The notes under the pieces are model-generated. The model made no database searches. It had not been told where the DNA came from and saw only the letters and a program-made list of their open reading frames with translations. Below, one piece after another: positions 12,120-24,426 of a DNA stretch of 64,000 nt (its first letter is position 1; every line of letters starts with the position of its first letter). This DNA comes from Cephalopachus bancanus (Eukaryota > Chordata > Mammalia > Primates > Tarsiidae). The position numbers and the translations under genes are program-made. The DNA is taken from positions 6,843,501 to 6,907,500 of the forward strand of contig JAPVLO010000055.1 in NCBI GenBank assembly GCA_027257055.1. Direction: 5' to 3'.

Positions 12120-13350
12120 AAGGTTTAGAAATACCACTTGGCTACGGAAAGGATGTGAGTATCACCCCACGGTCCATCCAGCCCTTTACTAGCATTCCTG
12201 GTACGTCCTTCTGGGAGTTTCTCGACACGCGTGTGCTTATACCTGCACATTGCTTTTCTGCACACTTATCTTGCAAAGTGCTTAACAAAAAAATGTAGGT
12301 GTAATCGTGTCCCCAGCTGTGTTCCCTCAGCAATAACAGACACTTCTGAGGGGTGAGTGGACCAGAAACTCGAGGGGCAAGGGATCAGGATTGGGGGCTG
12401 CTGTTTCTGCCACCTTCACCTTCTAGACACAGGATCAGGGAGTCTTCTGAGGAACCACAGTTCCTCCTGGGGTAGCTGAGCTTTGGAGAAGGGGTTTCTG
12501 GATCATGGTTAATACTCACACTGTGCTGTTTACCCATTGGGTGCACTGTGCTGAAAAATATTCTGAGGAAAACCAGCACTTCAGCCATCCTAAAAAGAGA
12601 CCCACGGTCATTTGTCAGCTCAGCTTCCAAAACACCACTTGATTTGGGGACAGCACTTTTAGATTCTAGCAGGAGGAGTATAGATGGACAGAGCCCAACA
12701 GGCCCTGACTTTGCTCTGTCACAAAGGCTTGAGATCAAAACTGTTCCCAAGGACTGACTAGGAGGCAGCTCCCTGGGCCCTCCCGCCCCCAAGCTTAAGT
12801 ACACCCTGGGTGTGTGTTTACTTTTCCAGGCCTGTGTTGAAAACCAGAAAGCTGACCCCTCAGAGGCCACAGCCCTGTGAGAGCCCAGGGATCAGCCTTT
12901 GGGCCGGCTTCCCTCCTGCCTGTCCTCCCCAGCAGAGCCAGGGGCAGCCCTTCTGAACAATGTGGTCCACTCAGGCTGGGAGCATGCCAAAGGTAGGAGT
13001 CCTTTCAGGTGGTTACAGGGAGGATTGCCTTCCAGCCAGGGAGGAGTGCCCTCCAGCCAGGGAGGAGTGACTTGCCAAAGCTCTGTCTTGCAGCAACAGA
13101 GCCAGATGAGACCACAGAGGAGCTGGAAGGAATTGCATCTCTGGCTCTGAGGCACCTACTCACACAGCTCTGAGGGCCTCCCAGAGGTGGTGCTCTGAGC
13201 TGGTGGAGGCCAACAGAACCATGTCCATCTTGGCAAGCCTTGGGGTTTGGCCATGGAACGTCTGCTTGGTGACAGTTGCATCATTGCAACCCTGCCATGC
13301 ACTCTGTTAGAGTAGGTTCCCTGATTTTATATGGGCCTAAATGTGCATTT
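12120..13350. other. GC-richer island without a recognised gene
   Basis: This block is visibly richer in G and C than its surroundings. It contains a 21-bp tandem duplication at 13029-13069. An acceptor-like 'tttacttttccag' ends at 12830 and a donor-like 'gccaaaggtagga' lies near 12992, but every frame between them is closed by a stop. CpG is sparse, so it is not a CpG island. Confidence 0.5.
13029..13069 (+). repeat. 21-bp tandem duplication, two copies
   Basis: Two adjacent copies of 'ctccagccagggaggagtg' plus two flanking bases, with one difference between them. Confidence 0.95.
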
Positions 13351-14103
13351 CTTTAGGCGTGTGGCAAAGGATACAGCACACATGTTGTCATTAATTTTAA
13401 ATTTTGGACCATGTTGTTTTCTTTCTAATATTTAGAATCACTTTTAAAAAAGCATCTCTAAGATGTAAGTTACAGAATAGCAAACAAAACAAACCCAAAC
13501 AAGCTGTTTTTGTGTAGAAGAATAAATAATTAAAGAGGCCCAGAGTACCCATCAATGTGATAGTTTTTCAGTGCTTGATGCCAATTTACACTGATGTCAA
13601 CATTACTATGTGTGTGTAGATATACTTTTTAATTGCCAGGTAATACTAAATTTTTTTAGTTAAATAATATCATAAAAAACTGTAATATTCAAAATGCTAT
13701 AAATTATTAATAAAAATCAACTTTTAAAGGAAGACACATGACAAGAATTGTGTTACTATCATTGTTTTATTATTATTTAGCTAATTTAAAGATAGTTTCT
13801 TTTTCTTATGTGAGGGGAAAGAGAACATTTAAAATATTAAATATTAATATTTAAATGCATCAACTTTTTTTCACCTTTGTTCTTTTATATCCAACTTTTT
13901 TAAACCATTGATGAGGACTTTTAGTTTTTAGGTAAAATGTAATTTTCACAACAAAGTAATCAAGAAATTCAGTGATGCCTGTTACTTTCTTATTTAAACT
14001 ATATCATGAGTTTATGTATTCAGGTATAAGATACCTATTATATACCTTATATATTCAGATATATAATATCTCTGGTATACTACACCATTACAGATGATGG
14101 ATG
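13351..14103. other. AT-rich sequence, nothing recognised
   Basis: AT-rich with A/T homopolymers and 'taaatattaatattta'-type runs near 13830-13855. No gene or named repeat is identified. Confidence 0.45.
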
Positions 14104-14690
14104 GATAGAAAGACAATGTGATCTAGTGTGTATAATATAACATGTGTGACACAATGTATGTGTTATATGTGATGTCATGTATTATATTGTGTGTGCTGTA
14201 GTGTATATGACAATGTTTTCTATAACGTGTGATATGGTGTGTTTATGTTATGCACATGAAGCAGCATGTTATAGGATGTGTGATATAGTGTGTTACAGTA
14301 TGTGATGCAGTGTCTGTGTAGTATAGCGTTTGATGTAATGTGTATGTTACAGTGTATATGATGTAGAATGTATAATATAACATGTGGTGATGGAGTATGT
14401 GTTATATTGTGTCTGAAGTAGTATGTTTGTTTCAGTGTATGATGCAGTGTCTGTGTGCTATGGTGTACATGATATAGTGTGTGTCATATAATGTGTGTAG
14501 TGCAGTGTGTATGTTATTATGTGTATGATGCAGTGCATGTGTTACATTGTGTGTGATTTAATGTGCCCGTTACTGTGTGTGATGCAGTATCTCTGTGTTG
14601 TAGTATGTGAGATGTAATGTGTGTGTGATGCAGTGTGCGCGATGCAATTTGTATGTGATACAATTTGTGGGTGATGCAACGTGAGCATTG
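14104..14690 (+). repeat. Degenerate TG-rich minisatellite
   Basis: About 590 bp of diverged tandem units built from 'gtgtgatgcagtgtgtatgt' and 'tatagtgt' variants, with unit lengths that vary around 20-30 bp. There are no long pure TG runs, so this is a degenerate minisatellite and not a microsatellite. Minus-strand open frames here are repeat-derived. Confidence 0.85.
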
Positions 14691-15115
14691 AGAGGGAGAG
14701 ACGAGGAAGTGAAACCTCTACATCGTGCATCCACCCAGCCACTAGATACTTGGATTCCAGGATGTGCTCTGGGAATCCGTCTTAAGTTCTTACAAAATGT
14801 TCTAGGGAAAGAATGTTTCAAGCTCTATCTTTTACTGCTTCTCAAAGGGGACTTCTACTCAGCCAGGCCAGGCATGATAAAACTCTATAATGACACCTCC
14901 TCTTCTATGTCCCTGTATTCTTTACCTCAAGCATGTGCCACCGTCCCTCCAACCCAGTCTCCCTAGCACATTTCAAAGCAGGCTTGCCAACATGTCCTCT
15001 GTTCATTTCAGGCTTCCCTGGAATCTGGCCCACATGACTTTCCGTGCCTGGGACAGTTGTGTATGCTAATGTATACTGCTACAACTTAAAACTTTGTTCT
15101 TGGCGTGGTTCCCTT
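14691..15115. other. Unique sequence, nothing recognised
   Basis: No gene or repeat family is recognised. Confidence 0.45.
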
Positions 15116-15315
15116 CAGTCGTGCCCTTAGTGTCTACCTTCACAACCACTTTATTTAATCCTCGCAGCATCTCAAGACCCAGATTAACAATACCCAAGAT
15201 CTCAGGAAGGCCAAATTGGAATCTGAGAGATGTCAAATAGTTTGCTCAAAACTATTATTTGGCGGGACTATGATATCATTTCAAATCTTTCTGACTCCAA
15301 AGACCATGTTCCTTC
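15116..15315 (-). repeat. Possible MIR fragment
   Basis: Motifs such as 'tcctcgcagcatctcaagac', 'gagatgtcaaatagtttgct' and 'tctttctgactccaaagacc' follow the MIR 3' half order (tcctcacaac..., ttaagtgacttgcc..., ctgactccaaagccc). The orientation assignment is tentative. Confidence 0.45.
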
Positions 15316-17579
15316 TGAGCAAAGATCTGTGTTAGATTTTGGAAATCCTTTTCCAAAATATGGAATATGTGATACCTGAACTTAAGTGGTTTACAACCTA
15401 GCTGAGACAATAAGATAACACATTGATCTGGCAGAAAACCAAATCAGAAAAGTGGTTTTCACAGCTGAGTACTAACCTTGGATTGTTCCCAACTAGAGGG
15501 AATGCAATTGCTTTGGCTTTGAAAATGGAGATATGGCAGCCTGACATGTGATAATCCTTTACATTGCTCCACCAAGTACAAGCAAATTGATAAAACAGAA
15601 CTCATATTTCCTGATGTGTCAATCTTGAGGTTATTGGATAAGTTGAATGATAACAATTAAAAAAAAAAAACTATAAGCGTTTTTGTATTTAAACATATAT
15701 TGTGTAAATACATGTTGAACATACTGTAACATGAAATAATGAATATGCTGCCTTGTACCTTACCTAAGAATGAACAGTAATAACAGATAAATAAATACTG
15801 AAACAATTCAGTGTGGATAAGTCTGTGTGAGAAACGCCATGCTGTGGCTTTGGTTGTTGCTTGCTTCCCACTCTTCACACCTATAACGTGTGTCCTCTCT
15901 TCTGTCCTCTATTTCTTTTGCCCCCCCCACTTGGCTATATGTGCCCCTTGCTGCAGCCTGTGCCTCATGGCTGTTCTCTTGGTGAGTCTTGCTTTCACCA
16001 GCCTCCTCAGCTCCAACACAGGCTCTGTATCATGCTGCTTTTCTCATCCCTGGGATCTCTCCTCCCAGGCCACCATGCCCTATGGGCAAAGGCTCAAGAG
16101 CCACCTGCTGATGTCATCACAAAGTCACGTGTGTCACAATCGCCTTGTGCTCATTCCATTATCCATGGTCGATCCATTCTATTATCTATGGTTGATCCAT
16201 TCTATTCAAGGTTGGTTCATCTGTCACCCATGGGTGGAGGTTTATGCATCACATCTTTCTACTCTTTTCCATGTGCTTCAAGCTTTAAGCCACATTCTCT
16301 CTATAACCTCAACAAGAGCTTTCAGTTTCAACTGTTTGAAATCCCTTAATTGAATCCTCAGGAGTTTCTTCAATTTTCTTCTTTTCCTGCTCAATATTGC
16401 TCTATAACCAAGCCCATATTTCCCTGCACTCCCCCAGAGGAAATGCACCTTTTCCTGGAAATGCCAAAGCCTTCTCTCACACCTCCCACCTCTTCTAGAT
16501 ATTATTTTACAATTTATGTATTTCTTTCCTATATGTTTCAGTCTATATCCTCCGTATCTCCCCCCTGTACCCTCCCCCCCATCTCTCGCTCTCTCTGTTT
16601 TATATTGATCTGACTTTATCCTAAGAAGTAAAAATAAAATACTTTCCAAAGTGCCGTATTACTGCCTCAAAGTACCATCTTCTATTTCATCTTTTTATTG
16701 CAAAACCTCTGGACAAACTTTCTGAATGTCTTTAAACAGCTTTTCTTAAAGCTTAAACTAATATCATCAGCCAGGATCATGGTGTGAGGGATGTGCTAAT
16801 GGAGTATTTGATTCTGAGTAGCAATACACTCAACAATTTCTGAGAAAGAGGGAAAACTGGTTACTAGGAAGCAAACAGAAGTTTCTGCCATACTGTTCAG
16901 CTGCTGCTAATCTCTCCTCTGTTCTCAGATCTATGGCACATTTTCCCCTACTATCCTCAAGAGATAACATCCAATAGACACTCTAGTTATGCAAAAATTA
17001 CTTTGAAACAAGACAGAAAACTAAAAATTAGTAAGCACAAGTTCTAAGTTCTATGAAAACATAGAAGGACAAGATTTTTCCAGTGCTTGCCTGGATAGGC
17101 TGGGTTCGAAAGATCATCTGTTCATATCCTCTGACCAGGCCTCTTCATGACAAAGCACTGGCAGCAAATTATCATATTTGTATGGCATATTGGAGGCACT
17201 GGACAAGGTCATTCATGACCAGAGGCACCTGGCACACTGATTCTGGCCTCACCATGGACTGACAGTGCTGCAGTCTTGACAAATCTGTAACCCATATGGT
17301 AAAACATTTGAGAAACTGCTCTAAACTTCTCTTAATGCAACAAAACAAAACCTCTGAGGTATTATTAAGAATTTGAAAGCAATCCATCTATCTTCTAATA
17401 ATTAAGTTTAACTCAAATGTAGCCTTCTATGATATCCAAAATAACAGAGATACATATAACAGGGTCAAAGTTAGAAGGGACAAAATTTTAAATCACTCAT
17501 GTTGTTTTAGACATCATGATTGCAGGTACAAGCAATTAGTCATAAATTGTACAATTCCCCAGTACAACATATAATCTGA
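15316..17579. other. Unique sequence with pyrimidine-rich patches
   Basis: A 13-base A run lies near 15658-15670. A pyrimidine-rich area covers about 15850-16620, producing overlapping plus-strand open frames of 162 and 180 codons with no recognisable domain. A short tandem of about 23 bp ('atccattctattatctatgg' type) occurs at 16153-16206. Confidence 0.45.
16153..16206 (+). repeat. Short tandem repeat, about 23 bp, 2.3 copies
   Basis: Successive 'attccattatccatggtcg', 'atccattctattatctatgg' and 'atccattctatt' units. Confidence 0.85.
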
Positions 17580-17700
17580 GAATTAGAGGTCGTAAATAAA
17601 TTGACCAAGGCAGAAACTTAGTGACAGTTCGTGTTAAAACTCAGATCTTCTTGTGTTAAATAGGTGTTGTTTCTCCTCTATCACTAGACTTGGTATATAG
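17580..17700 (+). repeat. Possible MIR fragment
   Basis: 'aataaattgaccaaggcaga' followed by 'gtgttaaaactcagatcttc' matches the MIR 'cttgcccaaggtcaca...aactcaggtctt' order at high divergence. Confidence 0.45.
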
Positions 17701-17739
17701 AGTAGATAGGTGCATGGCCTTTCAGATGGTATTTTTGGT

Positions 17740-19000
17740 CCTAACTTAATCAGGAGATAAATTCAGAAGTATAGATGCAGCCATTCAGAAGAAAGATGAC
17801 ATGGGTTTGAACTATGGAAATAGTACTGGGATTGTAAGAAATTATCATATTTGGGGTATATTTGAAGATAGTGGAGACAATAGAATTTCCCAGCAGATCA
17901 GATAAATGGAGAAAGAAAAAAAAAGACATCAGTGGTAATTCCAAGGTTTTGGACCTAAACAACTGAAAAAATGTTCTTGTCTTTTACTGAAAGGGGACAA
18001 TTGTGAAAGAAAAACTTGATTTTAGATATGTCATCTTTAAGATTTCTATAAAATGTCCAGGTGGAAAGAACCAGTGTAAAATTGTATACGAAATACTTAA
18101 GTTCAAGAAAGAGGTCTGAATTACAGATATAAATTTGAGCCATCAAAACAAAGAAATATCTACACATTTAAGGCTCAATGAGATTTTCTAGAGATAAATA
18201 TAGAAAGAGGCAAGATAAAATTCTGAGGCACAAGCCCTATCTTTTCAGACATTAAGATGTACAAGAAGGTAATGAGAAATGAACACAAAAGCCTGGAGAC
18301 ACGTGGTCAGTGACCAAGAAGGAAAACCAGGAGTGTGTGTTGTTTAGAAATTCAGGCGAAGAAAATGTTTTAGACAGGAACAAACAATAGACTACATCAA
18401 ATGCTGTTGATAGATCAAATAAGATGAAGGTGAGAAATTGACCACTAGATTTACCAATAAGGAGGACACTGATAAGTTTAATAAGAACTATTTCCTTAGA
18501 GTGATGAGAGCAAGAGACTGATTTTAAAGATTCAAGATGGAATGACGTTAAAGTCATTAGACACAGACATGAAGAGAATATCTGAGGTTTTGCTATTAAG
18601 AGTGAAGACAGAAATTAAGTGTAGCCTAAAGGGATGTGGAATCAAGAGAGTTACAAATTTAGATGAGAGAGTTATAGCATATTTGCACGAGCGGTATGAC
18701 AATAGGAGAGAGAGAAAAACTGATGAGTTTGTAAAAATATAATGATACCCACACGTAGATCAAAGAGAAGGGATCTAATTCTGGAGGTCATTTCCCTAGA
18801 CAGTAACATGGAGAGGTCATTCACAAGAATAGGAGCTAAGGCAATTATGTGGTTTTATTGATGTGTGCTGTACAGATGGGAAATTCTCCTCTGATTGCTT
18901 CTATTTTTCTCAAGGATATAGAAGCAAGGCCATTAGCTGAGAATTAGGATAAAGGAAGAGGTATTGGTGGTTTGATCTGAAAGAGAAATAGGCTACTCAT
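17740..19000 (-). repeat. L2 LINE ORF2 remnant, minus strand
   Basis: Read on the minus strand, it follows L2 ORF2 (reverse-transcriptase to C-terminal portion). Landmarks are a 'cttatttgatctatcaacag' + 'catttga' motif near 18400, a 'ctcctggttttccttc' motif near 18330, and an 'aaaaccttggaattacc' motif near 17945. All frames are broken by stops and indels, so no product is expected. Another L2 lies at 23580-25640 on the opposite strand. Confidence 0.7.
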
Positions 19001-20696
19001 CCAGGAAATGCAAAAATTAAGGAATCGGGAATATGCAAGGACTGCTAGGCTGCATTGAGAGCCTAGTTGAAGTTGATGGTCATAAATTTAAAAACAGATT
19101 CATCAATTCAACATGGTTATGGATTTTCCCATACCTATGTTCAGCTTTCTGGATACAAGGACAGAACAGGTAAAATCTTGAGTTTGACCAGTGTTTTCAG
19201 TGAGCAAGACAGATGGCAAGAGTGATAAGCAAGACGGGGCTTAGGTTGACCATAGACTTTAATACAGAATCAGGAGGAAGTGAAAACCTGAGGAAGATGA
19301 AGGGTACATAAAATGTAGTAGTAACAGTTAGTGGTTTATTCTGTTTGTATTTTAAAATGGTTAGATTCTGGGAATTTGAGTGAGTGTGCAGAAGATATAG
19401 GGAATTATGCACACAGAGTTCAATGCTTGAAACTGTGATTATGGAGGGACACAATCAATGGTAATGACAAGATCCAAAATGTGACTTTGAGAATGGGAAT
19501 CTGAGGAGGGAAGAAGGCAAGAGAACTAAAAGTCAGGGTATTGAAAGGGTCATCGCTGCCGTCAGTGCAGTTACCAAGAATTATGACAGAAGTGGTAATG
19601 GGGGGAAGCATAGGAAGCCAGGAGCTACAGTGAAGGTAGGAGAATCTTCTGAAAATTGGTAGGCATGGCAACATGTAAAGAGGGTAGTGGGGGTGGGAGG
19701 GTAATCTGGTAGCATAAGTGTCAGCAGTGAGGGGAGGGAGTCAAAGAGAAAAACAGAATAGCCTGGAAATGGCAGTGAAAATCAAGAGGCACATCCTTCT
19801 ACCCCCATGTCCCAGTTGTGCAAGGATATTGGAGAGAAAATAGCCATGCTGAAAAGGCAGTTGAGGGATGAGGGAAACTGATTTCAGTCAAAGCAGGGAG
19901 GTAAAGAGAGTATTAACAGAAGACTTTGAATGTGTGGGTATTTTGCTCATGATGAACTTTAGTTACAGGAGGTATATGAGAATAATTTTGATAGTTGAGA
20001 AAGTATGGGAAATGGAGTCATTTTAGAGAGATGTACAGAGCTCTATATCTCATGTGAGCATTAAAAATCTGTATCATTGTACATCTATGGAAAATTTAAA
20101 GAATCTTTCACTAGATATGTTTGTACATTGGATAAGCTGCTTTACAAAGAGTGTTTTAAGCAGTAAATATGCTAATTTTTCTATGACATAAAGATGCAGG
20201 TAAGTGGTCCAGGGTTTATATTGCAGCATCCCAAACCAGGTCTCTTCCTGTCTTATTTTGGTATCTTCAGTCTGAAGATTCATTTGAGAGCCTGTGATGG
20301 CTGCTCCAGCACCCACAGTCATGTCCTCATTCTCCCCAGTGAGAAGGAAAAAAAGTAGAGGCCATGTTCCTCCTCTGTAGATACAAATCTTGATATGCAC
20401 CTTCCATGGGATGGCATTCCATTGACCAATGATTGGAGACATGGCCAAGACCAGATACATGAGCTGAAAGTAGTCTTCAGTTAGGCAGTTAGGTGCCCAG
20501 GCAACAATATCATTTCCATGTAAAATGGAAAAGGTGAATATTGAAAAATAATTAATAGATGAGAAAACCACTAGGGAAAACTTAATTTTCAAGAAAGGGA
20601 GATTTGATGGACTGTATTTGCTGATGTTAAGGAACTAAAATTAGAAATAATGTAAAATTAAAATAATGAAATTGATAACCACAACTTGTCTTAGTC
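19001..20696. other. Unassigned sequence, possibly upstream L2 and an old LTR-like repeat
   Basis: The purine-rich plus strand from 19000 to 20050 could be upstream L2 in reverse, but I cannot align it by eye. The minus strand of 20074-20592 holds a 172-codon open frame. Its 3' half looks like the tail of an old dispersed repeat ('cctggaccacttacctgc...'), so I do not treat it as a gene. Confidence 0.35.
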
Positions 20697-21068
20697 CATT
20701 TTCTCTTCTATAAGGGGGTCCCTGAAGCTGAGTAATTTATAAAGGTAGGTTTATTTGGCTCATGGCTCTATAGGAAGCATGGGACCAGTATCTGCTTCTA
20801 GTGAGGACCTCAAGCTGCTTCCACTCATGGAGGAAGGTGAAGGGGAGCTGACTGTGCAGAGATCACAGAAGCCATAGAGAAGGTGCCAGGCTCTTGTTAA
20901 CAACTAGCTACTGCAGGAAGCAACAGAGTGACAGTGAACTCCTTACCGTGAAGACAGTACCAAGTCATTCATGAGCGTCCCACCCCAGTGACTCTAACAC
21001 TTCCCACTAGGCCTCACCTCCAACACTGGGGAATAAATTTAAACATGAGATTTGGAGAAGTTAAACAA
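20697..21068 (-). mobile_element. MaLR (MST/THE1-type) solo LTR, minus strand
   Basis: Plus-strand motifs in order: 'ttagtccattttctcttcta', 'gagtaatttataaaggtagg', 'ttggctcatggctctatagg', 'cacttcccactaggcctcac', 'ctccaacactggggaataaa' and 'catgagatttgg'. This is the reverse complement of the MST/THE1 LTR consensus. No internal retroviral-like sequence is attached, so it is a solo LTR. Confidence 0.88.
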
Positions 21069-21079
21069 ACAAAATTACA

Positions 21080-21960
21080 GGGCTTCCTTTTACTTGAAAT
21101 CAAATGAGGAGCCATAAACTATCTAGAAAGTAATGAAAGCAAGAATGCTTTGTCCTGAAACTCATAGAACACCATAAATGTTTATTGAGAAAAAATATGT
21201 AACTGTAAATATTTCTATTATTAAGGAGGAAACTAACCAAAAAAAGTCAAATCCTCATCTTAGCAAAATATAAACATAATAACAAAATAAGTCAAAAGAA
21301 GGCAAGAAATAAAGCAATATTAATACAAATCAAGGTTGACAGTAAAAAATAAAAATTTTGATAATGTAAATAATACAGTTGTTTAGTGTGACTTAGAAAA
21401 TTAAGAGCAAAAATAAGAGTGATTAGAAATGAGAAAGGAAACATAAGTAAACCACAGAAGAGATAAACATATATATGCATATATAAGAAAGCATAACATG
21501 CAATCCTATGACAATATATTTGTAACCTTAGAGGAAAGGCACATATTTCTAGAAAAATGCAAATTTACAATACTGAATTAAGAAGTAGAAATTGTGAAGA
21601 GGCCAATTGTTGTAGAAAAATTGAGAAGAGAATTAAAATATGCATTAAAAACGTGATAATAGAAATTAAAATAGTCATATGTAAGAACATGGGTATAAGG
21701 CTTTTTGCTGGAGCATTGTAGTGATTTTAAAAAGAAAAGAAAAGAAATTGCCCATCAATATAGAGCAGCTGAATAAATGATGATTCATTACACAATGAAA
21801 CATTATTCAACTTCTGCAAATAATAAATTAGAACACTACCAGTTGACCAGGAAAGATTTTTAAAACCATAGATTTGAGTAAAGAAAGGAAGATGTGGAAA
21901 GTGTGGTCTTCACATCAGTTTATTTTAGTAAAAGAAAATTACCAAAATTACAATGACCAC
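21080..21960 (+). repeat. Decayed L1 ORF2 / 3' region
   Basis: Recognisable L1 landmarks include 'tttctagaaaaatgcaaatt' plus a degraded '...gaagaggccaatt' near 21550-21610, and 'gctggagcattgtagtgatt' followed by 'ttgcccatcaatatagagca' and 'ctgaataaatgatgattc' near 21710-21790. These are the 'gcagcattgtt..catcaatag..ctggataaat' features of ORF2/3' UTR in old L1M elements. It is riddled with stops and indels. Confidence 0.72.
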
Positions 21961-22554
21961 AATATCCTAGGCATTTCCATATATTAACATGAGAAAAATA
22001 TGAGAGCACAAATGCTGGGCTGTTGACATAGGATGACTTGGTGGTGACTGAGCCTGCAGTGAATGAAGGAGGAAGGGGGAAAGGAGGAGGCTACAAAGAA
22101 AAGGCAGAAAAACACGTGCACTAAAGACAACAAGCCACCATAAAAACAACAGTGCACATCACATGGTGACACAGCCTGAATAATTAAAAATGAAGTAATA
22201 GAAGAGAAGAAAGTTATAGTTCAGAAATGTTAAATCATTTGTCTAGGATCACACTTGGTTTCAAACCCAAGTATAACTGGCTATAAAAACAATGCTAACC
22301 TGATTATGTTTTATTCTGTCCAGCCATGACCTTCTCACTCTCCAGAACACTCCCTTTTATATATACCACAAAAGTTCAGCCATTGATCTTACCATCTTTT
22401 TACAGTCTCTCACTTTTCTCATGTATTCATTGTCCTTCTGACGGAGCTTAAATTCCATGGTCCAGTTTTATCGTCGCTCATTCACATACCCTTAATTCTT
22501 CAACCCAGTCCCAAGGTTTTGTGAATGTTCCCAGCCAAATCCATCACTAGTTCT
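21961..22554. other. Mostly unassigned sequence with a probable MIR piece
   Basis: A MIR-like segment lies at about 22195-22280 ('agaaatgttaaatcatttgt', then 'ctaggatcacac'). The rest is not assigned. Confidence 0.4.
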
Positions 22555-23011
22555 GCTGTTTAATGTTATGTGTCGACTTGACTGGACTAAGGGATGCCCA
22601 GATAGCTGGTAAAACATAATTTCTGTGTATGTTAGTAAGGGTGTTTCTGGCAGAGATTAGCATTCAAACTAGCAGGCTGAATAGAAAAGATTCACCCTCA
22701 CCAATGTGAGTAGGCATCATCCAATCTGCTGAGGGCCTTATAGAACACAAAGGAAGAAAAGTGGCAAATGTGCTCTCTATTTGAGTTGGGACTTCTATAT
22801 TCTCCTGCCCTCAGACATCACTGGGGCTCCTGGTTCTGTAACCTGTGTACTCTGGTTGGTCCTTATACCAGTAGTCAGTCATTCTCACTCTCCTTCTCAG
22901 GTTTTCATATTCGTGCTTACACCACCAGCTCCTGGTTCTCCAGCTTTCAGAAGGCAGACTGTGATACCTCTCAGCCTCTGTAATCTAATGAAGCAAACCT
23001 ATAATAAATCT

Positions 23012-23052
<41 letters not shown>

Positions 23053-23090
23053 TTTGCATGCTGTTTCTCTGGAGAACCCTAACAGATTGG
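22555..23090 (+). repeat. LTR-like dispersed repeat, second copy, with (CA)n
   Basis: It opens 'tttaatgttatgtgtcgact', keeps 'ggatgcccagatagctggta' and 'gtgagtaggcatcatccaat', and closes 'ctgtttctctggagaaccct'. It is the same family as 5029-5356 but retains more of the middle. A CA microsatellite lies just before the closing motif, where related copies often carry CT or TA simple repeats. Confidence 0.75.
23014..23051 (+). repeat. (CA)19 microsatellite
   Basis: Uninterrupted CA dinucleotides. Confidence 0.98.
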
Positions 23091-23254
23091 TTTAATTCAA
23101 CTCTTTATTATTATTAATTATTTGTCTGTACTTCCAAAGAGCTAAACATCACTCCAAAATATAACCATACTCAACTGGTTTCACTTCACGTTTAGGACTA
23201 CCAACTTCAAGTGACCTATTAGCCATTCCTGGCAGTCTTGTTCCATTTTCCTAG

Positions 23255-23445
23255 ATTAGTAGTTCTCAAACTTTGTGCTGCCTCAGAATCTCTGGGAGAG
23301 CTTGTTAAGCATAGATTTTTGGGCTTCACTCCTAGAGGTTCTGATTCAGTAGGTCAGGGGTGGGGTCAAAAAGTACATTTCTAACAAATATGAAGTTGAT
23401 GCTGATAATACTGATCCAGAGACAGCGCTTGGAGACTCACTATCC
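23255..23445 (+). mobile_element. MER5A-type hAT-Charlie DNA transposon
   Basis: A near-complete element: 'agtagttctcaaactttgtg', 'cctcagaatctctgggagag', 'cttgttaagcatagattttt', 'ggttctgattcagtaggtca', 'tttctaacaaatatgaagtt', 'gatgctgataatactgatcc' and 'gcttggagactcacta'. This order and the near-complementary ends are those of MER5A. It is non-autonomous and encodes no transposase. Confidence 0.88.
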
Positions 23446-23579
23446 TCAACCATTCTTTTCCTTACTTTTCTAGATGACTATGATATTTCAAATCTTCTCT
23501 ACTCTCAAGTCTTTAACAATTGACCCCATTCTAATATGAAGTTGAGGATCTAGTTCCCACTTGCTAGTTTAAAAAATAA

Positions 23580-24426
23580 GTGAACTCTCAAGATACACCC
23601 ACATTTCCACCCTCACATCTGCCAGCCCTTGATCAGCACCCCAATCCTAATACTCCTTCTTGACACTGCAAACAAGCCCCCCATGCTACCATGTATGTAC
23701 TATACACTTCTTACTCCCACTTTTAACACAAAGCCATTGCTACAGCAATTCTCCCCCATCTCTTCCACACCATCAATATTTCCCTCTTTATTTTCCATTC
23801 CCATCAAGAGCCAACATGCTGTAATTCCTTCCATTGTTAAAAAAAATTTCTCTAACTCACATTTCTTTCCAACTACCGTGGTTCAATTTGTCTTTCCCTT
23901 CTTAGCAAAATTCTACAAAGTAATTTTCTATACTCACTGTCTTTAATTTCTCTCCTCCTGTCCTTTCCTGAACTCATTTCAATTAACCTTTCACTCTCAT
24001 GACTCCACTGAGACCATGCATACCAAGTCAGTGATGAGTCCACCCTGTGTAATCCAACCCACAGCCTGCAGTGGCAAAGTAGGCATGGTGGCATCTCTAC
24101 CTTACAACAAAGCCTTTGCTGGCTCCCAGGTGTCATACTTTTCTGGTTTTCCTCTTACCCAACAGGTCATCCCTTTGTTGGTCCTCCTCGTCCCTATCTA
24201 TAAATGTTGGGGTGGCTTAAAGCCTAGTGTTCTTCCGTCAAGAACCACTCTATAGGTAATATTCTCAGATCATGAATTTAGATACATCTGATTTGAAATG
24301 CTGAATTCACACCTCTCATCTGGACCTCTCCTCTGAACTCCACTGCCTCTCTGATGTCTCCACTTGGAAGTAAAGTAGGCATCATGTACAAGCCTACTTC
24401 CTTAGAGTTGTTCTCAGGTCTATACA
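23580..24426 (+). repeat. L2 LINE ORF2 remnant, upstream part
   Basis: L2 landmarks in order: 'caatatttccctctttattt', 'cattcccatcaagagccaac' + 'atgctgtaat', 'tcctgaactcatttcaatta', 'cctttgctggctcccaggtg', 'tctataaatgttggggtggc' and 'tggacctctcctctgaactc'. The element continues after the inserted LTR at 24427-24870. All frames are degraded. Confidence 0.8.

Noticed and set aside
14542..14821. Minus-strand frames rich in His-Thr-Ser
   Set aside because: Translations of the TG-rich minisatellite.
15811..16353. 180-codon plus-strand open frame and an overlapping 162-codon frame
   Set aside because: Two long frames in the same pyrimidine-rich DNA point to low stop density from composition, not coding. 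No domain is recognised.
20074..20592. 172-codon minus-strand open frame
   Set aside because: No recognisable domain, no splice or promoter context, and the 3' half resembles the end of an old dispersed repeat. An open frame of this length in AT-rich DNA is not sufficient.
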